Source: Moritella viscosa (lineage in GTDB: Bacteria > Pseudomonadota > Gammaproteobacteria > Enterobacterales > Moritellaceae). From it: a stretch of 64,000 bases of DNA. The notes beneath the pieces are model-generated. The model ran no database searches. It had not been told where the DNA came from and worked only from the letters and a program-made list of their open reading frames with translations. Both the position numbers and the translations under genes were made by a program. The stretch covers positions 310,001 to 374,000 of the forward strand of contig LN554852.1 in assembly GCA_000953735.1 (NCBI GenBank). The letters are read 5' to 3'. This document shows, in pieces, positions 1-10,325 of the stretch (position 1 is the first letter of the stretch; every line of letters starts with the position of its first letter).

Positions 1-1125
1 AGATACTGGTGGTAAAACACCGAATGCATCAGCACTTAAGAAAATAACTTTATTTGCGTGACCGCCTTTCGAGATTGGCTTAACGATATTTTCAATGTGT
101 TCGATAGGGTAAGAAACACGTGTGTTTTCTGTTTTCGAACCGTCGTTATAATCGACTACGCCACCGTCAAGTACGGTTACGTTTTCAAGTAGTGCATCAC
201 GACGAATTGCGCCGAATATTTCAGGTTCCGCTTCTGCACTTAATTTAATTGTTTTTGCGTAGCAACCACCTTCGAAGTTGAATACGCCATCATCATCCCA
301 ACCGTGCTCATCATCACCAATTAATTGGCGTTTTGGGTCGGTTGATAATGTTGTTTTACCTGTACCAGATAAACCAAAGAAGATTGCTGTTTCACCGTCA
401 GAGCTTACGTTTGCTGAACAATGCATTGATGCAATACCTTGTAGTGGCAATAGGTAGTTCATATAAGAGAACATACCTTTTTTCATTTCGCCGCCGTACC
501 AAGTACCACCGATAAGTTGAATTTTTTCTGTTAAATTGAAAGCAACAAAGTTTTCAGAATTTAGGCCGTGCTTTTCCCAATCTGGGTTTGTGCATTTAGC
601 ACCATTCATTACCACGAAATCGGGTTCGTAAGTTGCTAATTCTGCTTCGCTAGGACGGATGAACATGTTCTTAACGAAATGCGCTTGCCATGCAACTTCG
701 GTGATGAAACGAACTTTTAGACGTGTGTTAGCATTTGCGCCACAATAAGTATCAACAACGAATAAACGTTTTGTTGAAAGTTGTTGTGTTACAAGTGTTT
801 TCAGATCATTCCATACGTCCTGAGAGATCGCTTTGTTATCATTTTTACCTTGATCTGACCACCATACTGTATCGCGAGTTGTATCATCACGAACAATATA
901 TTTATCTTTGGGTGAACGACCAGTAAAGATACCAGTATCAACGGCAACTGCACCTGATTCAGTGACAGTCCCTTTTTCATAACCCTCTAGGCCTGCTTTT
1001 GTTTCTTCTGCAAAAAGTAGCTCGTAAGAAGGGTTATATACGATTTCTTCAACATCCTTGATGCCATATACCGATAGATCGATAGTGGCGCCAATAACTG
1101 TATTTTTATTTTTTACTTCTGTCAT
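1..1125 (-). CDS. pckA: Phosphoenolpyruvate carboxykinase (ATP), 3' part cut by window edge
   Basis: Converts oxaloacetate and ATP to phosphoenolpyruvate, CO2 and ADP, the first committed step of gluconeogenesis in the cytoplasm. The window holds the first 375 codons; the family is usually about 540 residues, so the C-terminus lies beyond base 1. Visible signatures are the substrate-binding [10 protein letters not shown] stretch, the [15 protein letters not shown] region and the kinase-like P-loop GLSGTGKT near residue 250, followed by DDEHGW. The start codon at 1125 follows an AGGAGA ribosome site about 7 nt upstream. It is the first minus-strand gene before hslO, as in Vibrio-type gene order. 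Identification is secure. Confidence 0.97.
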   Translation of the reverse strand, partial: MTEVKNKNTVIGATIDLSVYGIKDVEEIVYNPSYELLFAEETKAGLEGYEKGTVTESGAVAVDTGIFTGRSPKDKYIVRDDTTRDTVWWSDQGKNDNKAISQDVWNDLKTLVTQQLSTKRLFVVDTYCGANANTRLKVRFITEVAWQAHFVKNMFIRPSEAELATYEPDFVVMNGAKCTNPDWEKHGLNSENFVAFNLTEKIQLIGGTWYGGEMKKGMFSYMNYLLPLQGIASMHCSANVSSDGETAIFFGLSGTGKTTLSTDPKRQLIGDDEHGWDDDGVFNFEGGCYAKTIKLSAEAEPEIFGAIRRDALLENVTVLDGGVVDYNDGSKTENTRVSYPIEHIENIVKPISKGGHANKVIFLSADAFGVLPPVS

Positions 1126-1200
1126 TGGTATCTCCTGGGGGTACAGAGTTTAATTTATTGTTTCAGATTAAATTAAGTTGGTTTGCAAATTAAATTTAAT

Positions 1201-1219
1201 GGGTGCACTAACGGCACCC
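1201..1219 (-). terminator. Possible terminator downstream of hslO
   Basis: GGGTGC pairs with GCACCC around a 7-nt loop, some 70 nt past the hslO stop. The T-rich tract following it on the minus strand is imperfect, so it may be a weak terminator. Confidence 0.45.
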
Positions 1220-1289
1220 TTATTATTAAATTTAGCAGTGTTAAACGATGTGCTACGGTGTATTTGCTACACTCTTATTCACATCTTGT

Positions 1290-2171
1290 TTAATGTACTG
1301 GGTTGCCAATTTGCGGTGAATGAATATCTTCTACATCTCCCGCATTAAAGGCATAAAGCGAACCGCAATAATCACAGTGCATCTCTATTTGTCCTTTTTC
1401 AGCAATAATATCAAGTAACTCTTCTTTTGCTACGCTAAGTAATGCTGTTGCACTACGTTCGTGTGAACAACCACATTTAAATGACACGGTTTGTGGATCG
1501 AATAAGCGTACTTTTTCTTGGTGATAAAGTCGTACTAACACATCTTCAGCATCAAGATTAAATAATTCATCATCTTTTATCGTTGCTGTTAATGCGACTA
1601 GGTGTTCAAAATCTTCATGTGAACTTTTCTTGTCATCTGATGCTGGTAATTTTTGTAGCATCATGCCTGCAGCTTGTTTTCTATAGCCCACTTTACCAGT
1701 ACGGAACCACAAACGTGTTGTTAGCTGTTCTGACTGTTCGAAGTATTGTTCTAAGCATTCTTGTAAAGTCTCGCCACCAAGATCAACGATGCCTTGATAA
1801 CGTTCGCCTTTGTCTGGTGAGACAGTAATAACCATCACACCTTTACCAATCAATTCTTTTACATTGTTTGTGTCTGGTACTGAACCATTCCAGCGAGCCA
1901 CACCACGTAATTCAAGATCTTCATTACCATTAATAACTGCAAGTGTCACCGGACCGTCACCTTGTAACTGGACTGTGATAGAGCCTTTAAATTTTAATGT
2001 CGCGGTTAATAGACTTGTTGCAACTTGCAGCTCACCGAGTAGGCGTTGAATAGGCCTTGGATAATTTAGGTTTTCTAAAATATCAATAAAGCTTTGTTCA
2101 AGTTGTACAATCTCACCACGCACTTGATGTTCTTCAAATAGGTAACGGTGTAATAAATCTTTCTGGCTCAT
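1290..2171 (-). CDS. hslO: Hsp33 redox-regulated chaperone
   Basis: Cytoplasmic holdase chaperone activated by oxidation: four cysteines bind zinc when reduced and form disulfides under oxidative stress, exposing the client-binding surface. The 293-residue product has the family length and carries C233-x-C235 and C266-x-x-C269 in the C-terminal redox switch, exactly the expected spacing. It lies 19 nt downstream of hslR in the same direction, so the two are probably cotranscribed as heat-shock genes, as in E. coli. Start chosen at the first ATG, preceded by a GAGA ribosome site. Confidence 0.96.
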   Translation of the reverse strand: MSQKDLLHRYLFEEHQVRGEIVQLEQSFIDILENLNYPRPIQRLLGELQVATSLLTATLKFKGSITVQLQGDGPVTLAVINGNEDLELRGVARWNGSVPDTNNVKELIGKGVMVITVSPDKGERYQGIVDLGGETLQECLEQYFEQSEQLTTRLWFRTGKVGYRKQAAGMMLQKLPASDDKKSSHEDFEHLVALTATIKDDELFNLDAEDVLVRLYHQEKVRLFDPQTVSFKCGCSHERSATALLSVAKEELLDIIAEKGQIEMHCDYCGSLYAFNAGDVEDIHSPQIGNPVH

Positions 2172-2190
2172 AATATTCTCGACGTTAAAG

Positions 2191-2589
2191 TTAATGATTT
2201 TTTATCCGCAATAGTTCTCGACGTTGTTTCTTGTCGGGACGTTTATCAGGGCTAGGGTTATACAATGTATTCAGTTTACGCGCGACATCATTTTGTGCAC
2301 GCTTTTCAACACTGGTTGGTGTTTCTTCATACAAAGTAGCCGCTTCTGGTGCCCCTCTCCTTTGTGCGGAAAGCTGCTTTACGATCACTTCCTTTTCATC
2401 AAAGCCTTGTTTTATTTTTATTGTTGCACCCAACTCAACGGTTTTACTGGGTTTTGTGCGTTGATCATTGTAGCGAATCTTACCACTTTGGATCATTTCT
2501 CGGGCAATCGCGCGGGTTTTATAAAACCGTGCAGCCCATAACCACTTGTCAAAACGCACATCACTATCTGGTTTGGTATTTTTTGACAT
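2191..2589 (-). CDS. hslR: Hsp15, ribosome-associated heat shock RNA-binding protein
   Basis: Binds free 50S subunits carrying a stalled nascent chain and helps recycle them. The 132-residue protein begins with an S4 RNA-binding domain (the RFDKWLWAARFYKTRAIA helix and the following SGKIRYN strand) and ends in a strongly basic tail (PDKRPDKKQRRELLRIK), both typical of Hsp15. First gene of the hslR-hslO pair; divergent from the gsp operon, which starts about 420 nt away. Confidence 0.94.
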   Translation of the reverse strand: MSKNTKPDSDVRFDKWLWAARFYKTRAIAREMIQSGKIRYNDQRTKPSKTVELGATIKIKQGFDEKEVIVKQLSAQRRGAPEAATLYEETPTSVEKRAQNDVARKLNTLYNPSPDKRPDKKQRRELLRIKNH

Positions 2590-3010
2590 ATTGAATGTAA
2601 CCGTATTCCAAATAAACGATCTTATTGACCTGATTATAACAGATAAATAAAGCAGTAAGAGAGTCTTTTATTGACCTTAAATACACATTTAATTAACTAA
2701 ATGATGTCGTTGATTTCACATTTCTTTCACCATTGTTTCATTTGTAAGTGTTGCAATAATTGTGTGGCGAATAATTAGAATTCATATATTCTTTAAAGGT
2801 TAACGCTGACATATGCTAGCTTTATCCAAAAGTATTAATTGCCAGCCATTATTCGACTGATTTTATTCATTTTGTGCTGTTAAGCCTTGTACGGATACAA
2901 CCAGAGAGCTACTATTAGTCAGTTAGAATTATGACTTTTATTCGAATTTATCAAGGCGTTGGTAAACGTACCTTATTTTGAAAGTAATGCTGTACTAGGG
3001 TAATACAAAA
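2590..3010. other. Divergent intergenic region hslR / gspC
   Basis: About 420 nt without a convincing coding frame. It must hold the hslR promoter (leftwards) and the gsp operon promoter (rightwards). It is AT-rich and has several TATAAT-like hexamers, but I cannot assign one promoter with confidence. The long leader ahead of gspC may hold regulation not visible by eye. Confidence 0.5.
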
Positions 3011-3883
3011 ATGGATAATTTAGAGGCGCTTAAGCAGCTTATAATCAAACTACCACAAAAACAAATTGCGACCTTTTGTTGTTACTTGTTACTCGCTGCA
3101 TTTTGTTATCAATCGGCGGTGTTAACTTGGCAGTTATGGCCAGAAAAATCAGAATCTGTGACATCATGGCAACCTGTATTTGGCCAAGATGGTAAGCAAA
3201 TAAAAAGCTATGAGTTAAATACACTCCGAAATTTACACCTGTTTGGTCTGCAACAAACTGAGACCCAGGCGCCTGTCGTAGTTCAAAATATTGACGCTCC
3301 CAAAACACGCTTGAGATTAATTTTAGCGGGTCTTGTCGCGAGTAGCGAACCAAGTCTTGCATTAGCCATTATCGAGCTTAAAGGTAAGCAAGATACGTAT
3401 GGGATTGAGGATGAGATTGGTTCGACGGATGCGGTGTTAAAGCAGGTACTGGTTGATCGTGTCATCATTAAATATAAAGGTAACTTAGAAACGTTAATGT
3501 TAGATGGTGAGGAGTTTACTCGTGAGACGAGCGGGCGACAGCCTCATAACGAGAGTTCAAGCAAAGCACCTCGAGACCTTTCTAATCTACGTAAAGATTT
3601 ATTAGCAAATCCTGCCAGCATTACCGATTATGTACGTATTTCGCCTGTTCGCACGAATGGGAAATTAGCGGGTTATCGTGTTAATCCAGGTAAAAATCGT
3701 GAATTATTTAAAGAAGTTGGTTTAAAACCAAATGATCTCGCCGTATCGTTAAATGGATATGATTTAACGGATACTCGCCAAGCAATGGAAGTTGCCAAGC
3801 AACTGAAAGACTTGACCGAAATGTCCCTGACCGTTGAGCGTGATGGACAATTACACAGTATTTATTTAAGTATGCCAGAGTAG
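3011..3883 (+). CDS. gspC: Type II secretion protein GspC (inner membrane linker)
   Basis: Bridges the inner-membrane platform and the outer-membrane secretin of the type II secretion system. The 290-residue protein has a short cytoplasmic N-terminus, one membrane segment at about residues 21-40, a periplasmic homology region (residues about 60-160) that contacts GspD, and a C-terminal PDZ-like domain (about 195-285, with the GYRVNPGKNRELFKEVGLK region and LNGYDLTD). First gene of a twelve-gene operon; 53 nt separate it from gspD. Confidence 0.93.
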   Translation: MDNLEALKQLIIKLPQKQIATFCCYLLLAAFCYQSAVLTWQLWPEKSESVTSWQPVFGQDGKQIKSYELNTLRNLHLFGLQQTETQAPVVVQNIDAPKTRLRLILAGLVASSEPSLALAIIELKGKQDTYGIEDEIGSTDAVLKQVLVDRVIIKYKGNLETLMLDGEEFTRETSGRQPHNESSSKAPRDLSNLRKDLLANPASITDYVRISPVRTNGKLAGYRVNPGKNRELFKEVGLKPNDLAVSLNGYDLTDTRQAMEVAKQLKDLTEMSLTVERDGQLHSIYLSMPE

Positions 3884-3936
3884 CCATTTGAGCGACACAC
3901 TTTTTAAGCCGGTAACTTAGGTAGCTAAGGATAAAG

Positions 3937-6030
3937 ATGAACCTTAATAACGTTGGAAAAAAATTAACCGTATTAGCCTCGGGTATATTGCTAGGTATGA
4001 GCAGTATGGCCATGGCAACCGATTACTCTGCGAGTTTTAAAGGCACAGATATTAATGAGTTTATTAACGTCGTGGGTAAAAACTTAAATAAAACGGTGAT
4101 CATTGATCCAAGCGTACGCGGGAAGGTTAATGTTCGTAGTTACGATCTATTAAATGAAGAACAGTATTATCAGTTCTTTCTTAACGTCTTAGATGTATAT
4201 GGTTATTCCGTTGTTAAGATGGATAATGGTGTACTTAAAGTCATTAAAAGCAAAGTAGCAAAAACATCAAGCATTCCTGTGGTTGACGATAAAAACCCTG
4301 GTCAAGGTGATGAAATGGTTACGCGTGTAGTACCTGTACACAATGTATCGGTACGTGAGCTATCTCCGTTATTACGCCAATTAAATGATAATGCCGGTGG
4401 CGGTAACGTAGTGCATTATGAGCCGTCTAATGTGTTAATGCTGACTGGCCGCGCGGCCGTGGTTAATCGTTTAGTTGAAATTGTCCACCGTGTCGATAAA
4501 GCGGGAGATCAGGCTGTTGATATTATTCACCTTAAATACGCATCTGCTAGTGAGATGGTTCGTATTATTGATAGTGTGACCAAAGGCGATGGTAAGTCTA
4601 AGATACCTAGCATCTTACAACCTAAAATTGTTGCCGATGACAGAACTAACGCGGTTGTGATTAGTGGTGATCCTAAAGCGCGTCAACGTGTTGCTAAATT
4701 AATCCAACAGCTTGATAGCGAATTAGAAAGCACAGGTAATACCCGGGTTATTTATTTAAAATATGCGAATGCCAAAGAAGTTGCCGATGTTTTAAAAGGG
4801 GTGAGTAACTCTATTGAAGGGGGGACATCTGGTTCATCGAGTAAATCTAAATCAAAATCGAGTTCAAAATCAAACTTAGGTATTGAAGCGCATGAAGATA
4901 CCAATGCATTGGTGATAACCGCACAGCCTGATGTGATGCGTACCTTAGAACAAGTTATTAGTCAGCTTGATATTCGCCGTGCACAAGTATTAGTCGAAGC
5001 GATTATTGTCGAAATATCAGAAGGTGATGGCATTGACTTTGGCATTCAGTGGGCAACTGCAGCCGGAGGCACACAATATAACAATGGCAAGCAGGTCTCT
5101 TTGGGGGCTCTTGGTGGTGGTATTTATGATGCACAGGATAAAATTACGACAACTATTCATACGGACCCTGCTACAGGTAAAAAAACAACTACGGAGTCTA
5201 AAACTTCTGGTGATACTTCAGCACTTGCTTCAGCACTTGGTGGTGTGAATGGCATGATACTTGGGGTTATGAATGGGTCGAAAAGTTTCGGTGCTATTAT
5301 TCAAGCTGCTGCTAATGATTCTAATTCTAACATTCTTGCTACGCCAAGTATTATGACGCTCGATAATCAAGAAGCTACATTTATTGTCGGTGAAGAAGTG
5401 CCCGTTATTACAGGCTCTTCAACCGGTTCGGATAATAAAAATCCGTTCCAGACGGTTGAGCGTCAAGAAGTGGGGATTAAATTAAAAGTTACGCCACAAA
5501 TCAATGAAGGTGATGCAGTACAGTTAACAATTGAACAAGAGGTATCACATGTATTGGGTTCTACTGCGGTGGATGTGACCTTTGCGAAGCGTCAAGTAAA
5601 TACAACTATTTTAGCGGACAGTGGGCAAACGATCGTGATTGGTGGTTTACTTGATGAGAAAGTGACTGAAAGTATTTCCAAGGTACCGTGGCTCGGTGAT
5701 ATTCCTTGGATCGGTAATTTATTTAAGTCTACATCATCAAGCACTTCAAAACGTAATCTGATGATCTTTATTAAACCGACCATTATTCGTGATAATGCAT
5801 CGATTCGTGGTATCAGCAATCGTAAGTACAGTTTAATGCGTGCAAATCAGTTGCTACAACAAGAAAAAGGTGTCGCATTGATGCCGTTTACTGATGTTCC
5901 AGTGTTACCTAAATTTGATGAAGAGCGTATTATTTCGCCTGCAGTTCGTAAATATCTAGAAGAGCAAGATAATCAAACGGTTGAATTTGATATGAGAACG
6001 AAGCCTAAAACGACAAATGAGGCTGAGTAG
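3937..6030 (+). CDS. gspD: Type II secretion outer-membrane secretin GspD
   Basis: Forms the multimeric outer-membrane channel through which folded exoproteins leave. The 697-residue protein has a signal peptide ending near residue 27 (SSMAMA), an N0 domain and three N1-N3 repeats (the N3 repeat carries a serine/lysine-rich loop at about 290-310), and a C-terminal secretin domain with the VPWLGDIPWIGNLF signature near residues 585-600. The last 60 residues match the S-domain region that pilotins bind in other species. The next gene starts directly after its stop codon. Confidence 0.96.
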   Translation: MNLNNVGKKLTVLASGILLGMSSMAMATDYSASFKGTDINEFINVVGKNLNKTVIIDPSVRGKVNVRSYDLLNEEQYYQFFLNVLDVYGYSVVKMDNGVLKVIKSKVAKTSSIPVVDDKNPGQGDEMVTRVVPVHNVSVRELSPLLRQLNDNAGGGNVVHYEPSNVLMLTGRAAVVNRLVEIVHRVDKAGDQAVDIIHLKYASASEMVRIIDSVTKGDGKSKIPSILQPKIVADDRTNAVVISGDPKARQRVAKLIQQLDSELESTGNTRVIYLKYANAKEVADVLKGVSNSIEGGTSGSSSKSKSKSSSKSNLGIEAHEDTNALVITAQPDVMRTLEQVISQLDIRRAQVLVEAIIVEISEGDGIDFGIQWATAAGGTQYNNGKQVSLGALGGGIYDAQDKITTTIHTDPATGKKTTTESKTSGDTSALASALGGVNGMILGVMNGSKSFGAIIQAAANDSNSNILATPSIMTLDNQEATFIVGEEVPVITGSSTGSDNKNPFQTVERQEVGIKLKVTPQINEGDAVQLTIEQEVSHVLGSTAVDVTFAKRQVNTTILADSGQTIVIGGLLDEKVTESISKVPWLGDIPWIGNLFKSTSSSTSKRNLMIFIKPTIIRDNASIRGISNRKYSLMRANQLLQQEKGVALMPFTDVPVLPKFDEERIISPAVRKYLEEQDNQTVEFDMRTKPKTTNEAE

Positions 6031-7530
6031 ATGAGTACTCAAGATTATGGAGAGGTAAGTGAAAGCGAACGCTTGCCTTTTTCGTTCGCCAAAAAGTTTG
6101 GTGTGGTGCTAAGTGAAGCTGAACAGGGCTGGGTGTTATATCACAAAGCCGATGTTGCGCCGAGTACGGTACTTGAAGTACGCCGTAACCTTGGCCAAGC
6201 GTTTCAATTGGTGTTATTAGGTGATGAGGCATTTGAATTAAAACTGACAGATGTGTTTCAACGTGACTCATCAGAAGCCAGACAATTAATGCAGGATATT
6301 GGTAATGAAGTTGATTTCTTTACGTTAGCTGAGGAGTTACCAACAGAAGAAGATTTGTTGGAGTCTGATGACGATGCGCCGATCATTAAACTGATTAATG
6401 CGATGCTCAGTGAAGCGATCAAAGAAGGGGCTTCAGATATTCATGTGGAAACATTTGAGCGTGCACTTGTCATCCGCTTCCGGATTGATGGCGTATTAAG
6501 AGAGATTTTGAAACCGAACCGAAAATTGGCATCACTGTTAATTTCACGAATTAAAGTCATGTCAAAAATGGACATCGCGGAGAAACGTGTTCCCCAAGAT
6601 GGGCGAATTTCGTTGCGAATTGGTGGACGTGGTGTTGACGTGCGTGTATCAACTCTGCCATCGAGCTTTGGTGAACGTGTGGTAATGCGTTTACTTGATA
6701 AGAATAACGCTAAATTAGAATTAAAGCATTTAGGGATGACGTTAGATAATCGTAATAAGATGTCTGAACTTATTCATAAACCGCACGGTATTATTTTAGT
6801 TACTGGTCCTACAGGGTCGGGTAAGAGTACGACCTTATATGCTGCGCTATCGGATATTAACAGCAAAGATCGAAATATCTTAACGGTTGAAGATCCAATT
6901 GAATATCAACTTGATGGCATTGGACAAACGCAAGTTAATCCAAAAGTTGATATGACCTTCTCACGTGGTTTACGTGCCATTTTACGCCAAGATCCCGATG
7001 TAGTAATGATTGGTGAGGTTCGTGATTTAGAAACTGCGCAAATTGCCGTGCAAGCCAGTTTAACGGGTCACCTCGTATTATCTACCTTGCATACCAATAC
7101 CGCAGTAGGTGCCGTCACTCGTTTACGTGATATGGGATTAGAGCCCTTCTTATTATCGTCAAGTATATTAGGCGTATTAGCACAACGATTAGTACGAACG
7201 CTTTGTCCCGATTGTCGAGAGGGGGCACCGCCAACAGAGCGCGAACTTGAGCAATTGGCTTCTAATCGAGTTGCAGACGCGACAGTTATTTATCATCCGA
7301 AAGGCTGTGAAAACTGTAACAATACAGGCTATCGGGGTCGTACTGGTATTCATGAATTATTAATTGTCGATGAAGATGTGCGAGACATGATCCACAGTGG
7401 TGCCGGCGAACAGATTGTAGAACGTCATATTCGACCGTTCACACCGAGTATCCGTCAAGATGGTCTCGCTAAAGTACTTGAAGGTGTTACTACCTTAGAA
7501 GAAGTACTTCGTGTGACAAGAGAGGGATAA
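6031..7530 (+). CDS. gspE: Type II secretion ATPase GspE
   Basis: Cytoplasmic hexameric ATPase that powers pseudopilus assembly, docked through GspL. In the 499 residues: an N-terminal GspL-binding domain, Walker [10 protein letters not shown] from residue 259, an Asp box and Walker B ([12 protein letters not shown]), the [12 protein letters not shown] histidine box, and a zinc-binding tetracysteine motif C392-x2-C395 and C426-x2-C429. All catalytic elements are present. Starts immediately after gspD and stops 2 nt before gspF. Confidence 0.97.
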   Translation: MSTQDYGEVSESERLPFSFAKKFGVVLSEAEQGWVLYHKADVAPSTVLEVRRNLGQAFQLVLLGDEAFELKLTDVFQRDSSEARQLMQDIGNEVDFFTLAEELPTEEDLLESDDDAPIIKLINAMLSEAIKEGASDIHVETFERALVIRFRIDGVLREILKPNRKLASLLISRIKVMSKMDIAEKRVPQDGRISLRIGGRGVDVRVSTLPSSFGERVVMRLLDKNNAKLELKHLGMTLDNRNKMSELIHKPHGIILVTGPTGSGKSTTLYAALSDINSKDRNILTVEDPIEYQLDGIGQTQVNPKVDMTFSRGLRAILRQDPDVVMIGEVRDLETAQIAVQASLTGHLVLSTLHTNTAVGAVTRLRDMGLEPFLLSSSILGVLAQRLVRTLCPDCREGAPPTERELEQLASNRVADATVIYHPKGCENCNNTGYRGRTGIHELLIVDEDVRDMIHSGAGEQIVERHIRPFTPSIRQDGLAKVLEGVTTLEEVLRVTREG

Positions 7531-7532
7531 GC

Positions 7533-8753
7533 ATGCCTGCATTTTCTTATTTAGCGATTGATCAAAAAGGTAAAAAGAAAAAAGGGGTCGTGGAAGCTGA
7601 TGGGCCAAAGCAAGCGCGTACTTTATTGCGTGAAAAAGGCTTAACCCCGCTTGAAGTTGAAATGTCTGCTGCTGCTGAAAATAAAAAGGCGTCAGCTGGC
7701 TTTACCTTTAAACGTGGTATTAGCACTGCGGATATGGCGTTATTAACCCGTCAGTTATCCACTTTGATTGCCGCTTCCCTTCCACTAGAAGAATCATTAA
7801 AAGCGGTTGCAGAACAAAGTGAACTACCGCGTATTCAGAACATGATCTTGGCAGTACGTAGTAGGGTTGTTGAAGGGCATACATTAGCGGAAAGTTTTGC
7901 TGAGTTCCCCCACGCATTTGACGATTTGTATTGTTCGATGGTGGCCTCTGGCGAAAAGTCAGGTCATTTAGATAAAGTACTAAATCGCTTGGCTGACTAT
8001 ACCGAACAACGCCAAAAAATGACCAGTCAATTAACGCAAGCCATGATTTATCCGGTAATGTTAACGCTGGTGGCTATTGGTGTTGTGTCGCTCTTATTGA
8101 CAAGTGTCGTGCCTAAAGTTGTTGGCCAGTTTGAACACATGGGACAAGAATTACCGCAAATCACCCAAATATTGATCGGACTTTCTGATTTTGTCAGTAA
8201 CTATGGTCTTTATCTTGTTGCCGGAATTGTCCTTACGATCATTGTTATTAAACGCTTGTTATTAAAATCGGCGAATCGCTTGATATTCGATGAACGATTA
8301 TTAAAAGTGCCTGTCATTGGTAAGGTCAGTCGTGGAATTAATACTGCGCGTTTCGCTCGAACATTAAGTATTTTAAATGCCAGTGCGGTACCGTTACTCG
8401 AAAGTATGTCGATTGCAGGGCAGGTATTAACCAATATGCATGCACGGAAATTAGTGGAAGCGGCGACAATGCGCGTTCGTGAAGGTACAAGTTTAAGAGC
8501 TGCATTAACGGAAACAAAGCTATTTCCACCTATGATGCTACATATGATCGCCAGCGGTGAGCAAAGTGGTGAATTAGGCCCAATGCTAGAACGTGCTGCA
8601 GATAACCAAGATTCACAATTTGAAGCGCAAGTAACTATGGCATTAGGCATTTTTCAACCCTTACTAGTGGTAAGTATGTCGTTTGTTGTATTATTTATCG
8701 TGATGGCAATTCTTCAACCGATTTTGTCTTTAAACCAGATGGTTGCAGGTTAG
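7533..8753 (+). CDS. gspF: Type II secretion inner membrane platform protein GspF
   Basis: Polytopic platform protein that contacts GspE and GspL. The 406 residues contain two repeated cytoplasmic GspF domains (about 70-190 and 275-395, with LTRQLSTLIAASLPLEES and ARTLSILNASAVPLLES) and three membrane segments near 170-190, 220-240 and 375-395. Length and topology fit the family. Confidence 0.96.
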   Translation: MPAFSYLAIDQKGKKKKGVVEADGPKQARTLLREKGLTPLEVEMSAAAENKKASAGFTFKRGISTADMALLTRQLSTLIAASLPLEESLKAVAEQSELPRIQNMILAVRSRVVEGHTLAESFAEFPHAFDDLYCSMVASGEKSGHLDKVLNRLADYTEQRQKMTSQLTQAMIYPVMLTLVAIGVVSLLLTSVVPKVVGQFEHMGQELPQITQILIGLSDFVSNYGLYLVAGIVLTIIVIKRLLLKSANRLIFDERLLKVPVIGKVSRGINTARFARTLSILNASAVPLLESMSIAGQVLTNMHARKLVEAATMRVREGTSLRAALTETKLFPPMMLHMIASGEQSGELGPMLERAADNQDSQFEAQVTMALGIFQPLLVVSMSFVVLFIVMAILQPILSLNQMVAG

Positions 8754-8777
8754 ATTTTATTTTAAGTAGAGGATGTT

Positions 8778-9212
8778 ATGAATAATAAAAAACGGAATGT
8801 GTCAGGTTTTACCCTGTTAGAGATCATGGTTGTTATCGTGATTCTTGGTGTACTTGCATCAATGGTTATCCCTAATTTATTAGGTAATAAAGAAAAAGCG
8901 GATCGTCAAAAAGTTGTATCCGATATTGTCGCATTAGAAAATGCAATGGATATGTACAAGTTGGACAATAGTCGCTACCCAACGACAGAACAAGGCTTAG
9001 ACGCATTAGTTGAAATGCCGGATGTAGATCCAGAACCAAGAGATTATCGAACAGGTGGTTACATCAAGCGTTTACCGCAAGACCCTTGGGGTAATGAATA
9101 TCTATTAGTTAGCCCTGGTGAAAATGGTCAAGTTGATATTTATTCTATTGGTTTAGATGGTGAAGAAGGTTCCGAAGACGATATCGGCAACTGGAACATG
9201 CATGATAAGTAA
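8778..9212 (+). CDS. gspG: Type II secretion major pseudopilin GspG
   Basis: Main subunit of the periplasmic pseudopilus. The 144-residue prepilin has a short basic leader ending in a prepilin peptidase site (SG/FTLLEIMVV), a hydrophobic helix, and a C-terminal calcium-site region (DPWGNEYL, DGEEGSEDD) typical of GspG. It follows gspF by 24 nt with a GAGGAT ribosome site. A hairpin with a T-tract sits just behind it, which may raise its level over the minor pseudopilins downstream. Confidence 0.97.
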   Translation: MNNKKRNVSGFTLLEIMVVIVILGVLASMVIPNLLGNKEKADRQKVVSDIVALENAMDMYKLDNSRYPTTEQGLDALVEMPDVDPEPRDYRTGGYIKRLPQDPWGNEYLLVSPGENGQVDIYSIGLDGEEGSEDDIGNWNMHDK

Positions 9213-9228
9213 CTAATTGTTTTATTGA

Positions 9229-9257
9229 GGCACAGGTTATGTTCTGTGCCTTTTTTT
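9229..9257 (+). terminator. Intra-operon terminator or attenuator between gspG and gspH
   Basis: GGCACAG (9229-9235) pairs perfectly with CTGTGCC (9244-9250) over an 8-nt loop and is followed by seven T residues: a textbook intrinsic terminator shape. It is placed after the major pseudopilin gene and before gspH, so partial termination would give more gspG than downstream message. Confidence 0.75.
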
Positions 9258-9329
9258 ATCCAACTGAATACATTCGATGTTAATTCTTACTCTATCAGAA
9301 TGCATATCAACAATGACCAAAGGTACACA

Positions 9330-9935
9330 ATGAAGAATCGTACTCATCAAGAATCTGGCTTTACACTATTAGAGATAATGTTAGTTATATTCTTAATGGG
9401 CATGATGGTCACCGGTGTTGTCATGACAATGAGTTCTTCTGGCCCTGATAAGCAACTCAAAAAAGAAGCTGCTCGTTTTATCGGAGTGCTAGAACTGGCC
9501 GAAGAAGAAGCCTTACTCAGTAGTATTGAAATGGGGATCGTGATTGAAGAGCAGCACTATCAATTTGTTTATTTAGATGACAATGATAAATGGTCCGCAT
9601 TTAATGATTCTAAATTTTTTGCTAAAAAAGAGCTACAAGAAGACATGCTTATGTCACTTGAGTTGGCGGGGTTGAAAGCGGAAGGCCGCTTGTTAGGTGA
9701 TCGTAAACTATTTGCTGATGATGATGGTTTGTTTGAGGATGATGGCGGACTATTTGAAGGTGATGGAAAAGACGAACGTATTGAACCGGATGTGTTTATT
9801 TATTCAAGCGGTGAGATTACCGATTTTACGTTGACGTTTACCTACATGGATGCGGACGTTGGGGACAGTAGTATCAAGGTCCAATTTGATGAATATGGAA
9901 AATTAATGATTAATACCACCGTGGATGGATTTTAA
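9330..9935 (+). CDS. gspH: Type II secretion minor pseudopilin GspH
   Basis: Minor pseudopilin of the pseudopilus tip. I start it at the ATG at 9330 (201 residues), because this places the prepilin peptidase site (MKNRTHQESG/FTLLEIM) 10 residues in and an AAAGG ribosome site sits just upstream; an upstream TTG in the same frame would add an unlikely leader running through the terminator. An acidic insertion with a repeated (D)DGLFE/DGGLFEGDG pattern lies at about residues 130-145. The stop codon overlaps the gspI start by one base. Confidence 0.9.
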   Translation: MKNRTHQESGFTLLEIMLVIFLMGMMVTGVVMTMSSSGPDKQLKKEAARFIGVLELAEEEALLSSIEMGIVIEEQHYQFVYLDDNDKWSAFNDSKFFAKKELQEDMLMSLELAGLKAEGRLLGDRKLFADDDGLFEDDGGLFEGDGKDERIEPDVFIYSSGEITDFTLTFTYMDADVGDSSIKVQFDEYGKLMINTTVDGF

Positions 9936-10324
9936 TGAAACCATGCTTAGGAAAAAAAACATTATTTAAGCAAGCTGGCATGACATTATTAGAAGTCATG
10001 GTGGCGATGGCGGTATTTGGTACGGCGGGTCTGGCCGTGATGAAAGTAGCGACTGAAAATCTTAGCAGTCTAGCCTATTTGGAAGAAAAAACATTCGCCA
10101 ATTGGGTAGCTGCTAATACTTTGACTGAATTAAAGCTAACAAAAAAAATACCTGGAAAATCATGGCGAAAAGGTGAGTCTGAATTAGCGGGTCGAACTTG
10201 GTACTGGCGCTATAAAGCAGAATCGACAGACAGCAGTGATTTTGTCGGGGTGACGGTCGAAGTGGCTACAGATAAGCAGTATGACTCAACGATTAGTCAT
10301 TTACTCACCTATGTGGTGCGCTAA
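9935..10324 (+). CDS. gspI: Type II secretion minor pseudopilin GspI
   Basis: Minor pseudopilin that nucleates the tip complex with GspJ and GspK. The 129-residue prepilin has a basic leader and a prepilin peptidase site at KQAG/MTLLEVMVAMAVF, then a small C-terminal beta domain. Start overlaps the gspH stop (TAATG), which indicates translational coupling. Confidence 0.93.
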   Translation: MKPCLGKKTLFKQAGMTLLEVMVAMAVFGTAGLAVMKVATENLSSLAYLEEKTFANWVAANTLTELKLTKKIPGKSWRKGESELAGRTWYWRYKAESTDSSDFVGVTVEVATDKQYDSTISHLLTYVVR

Positions 10325-10325
10325 G

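Noticed and set aside
9225-9329. Longer gspH starting at a TTG
   Set aside because: It would place 35 extra residues before the prepilin leader and translate through the terminator hairpin; the ATG at 9330 has a ribosome site and a normal leader.
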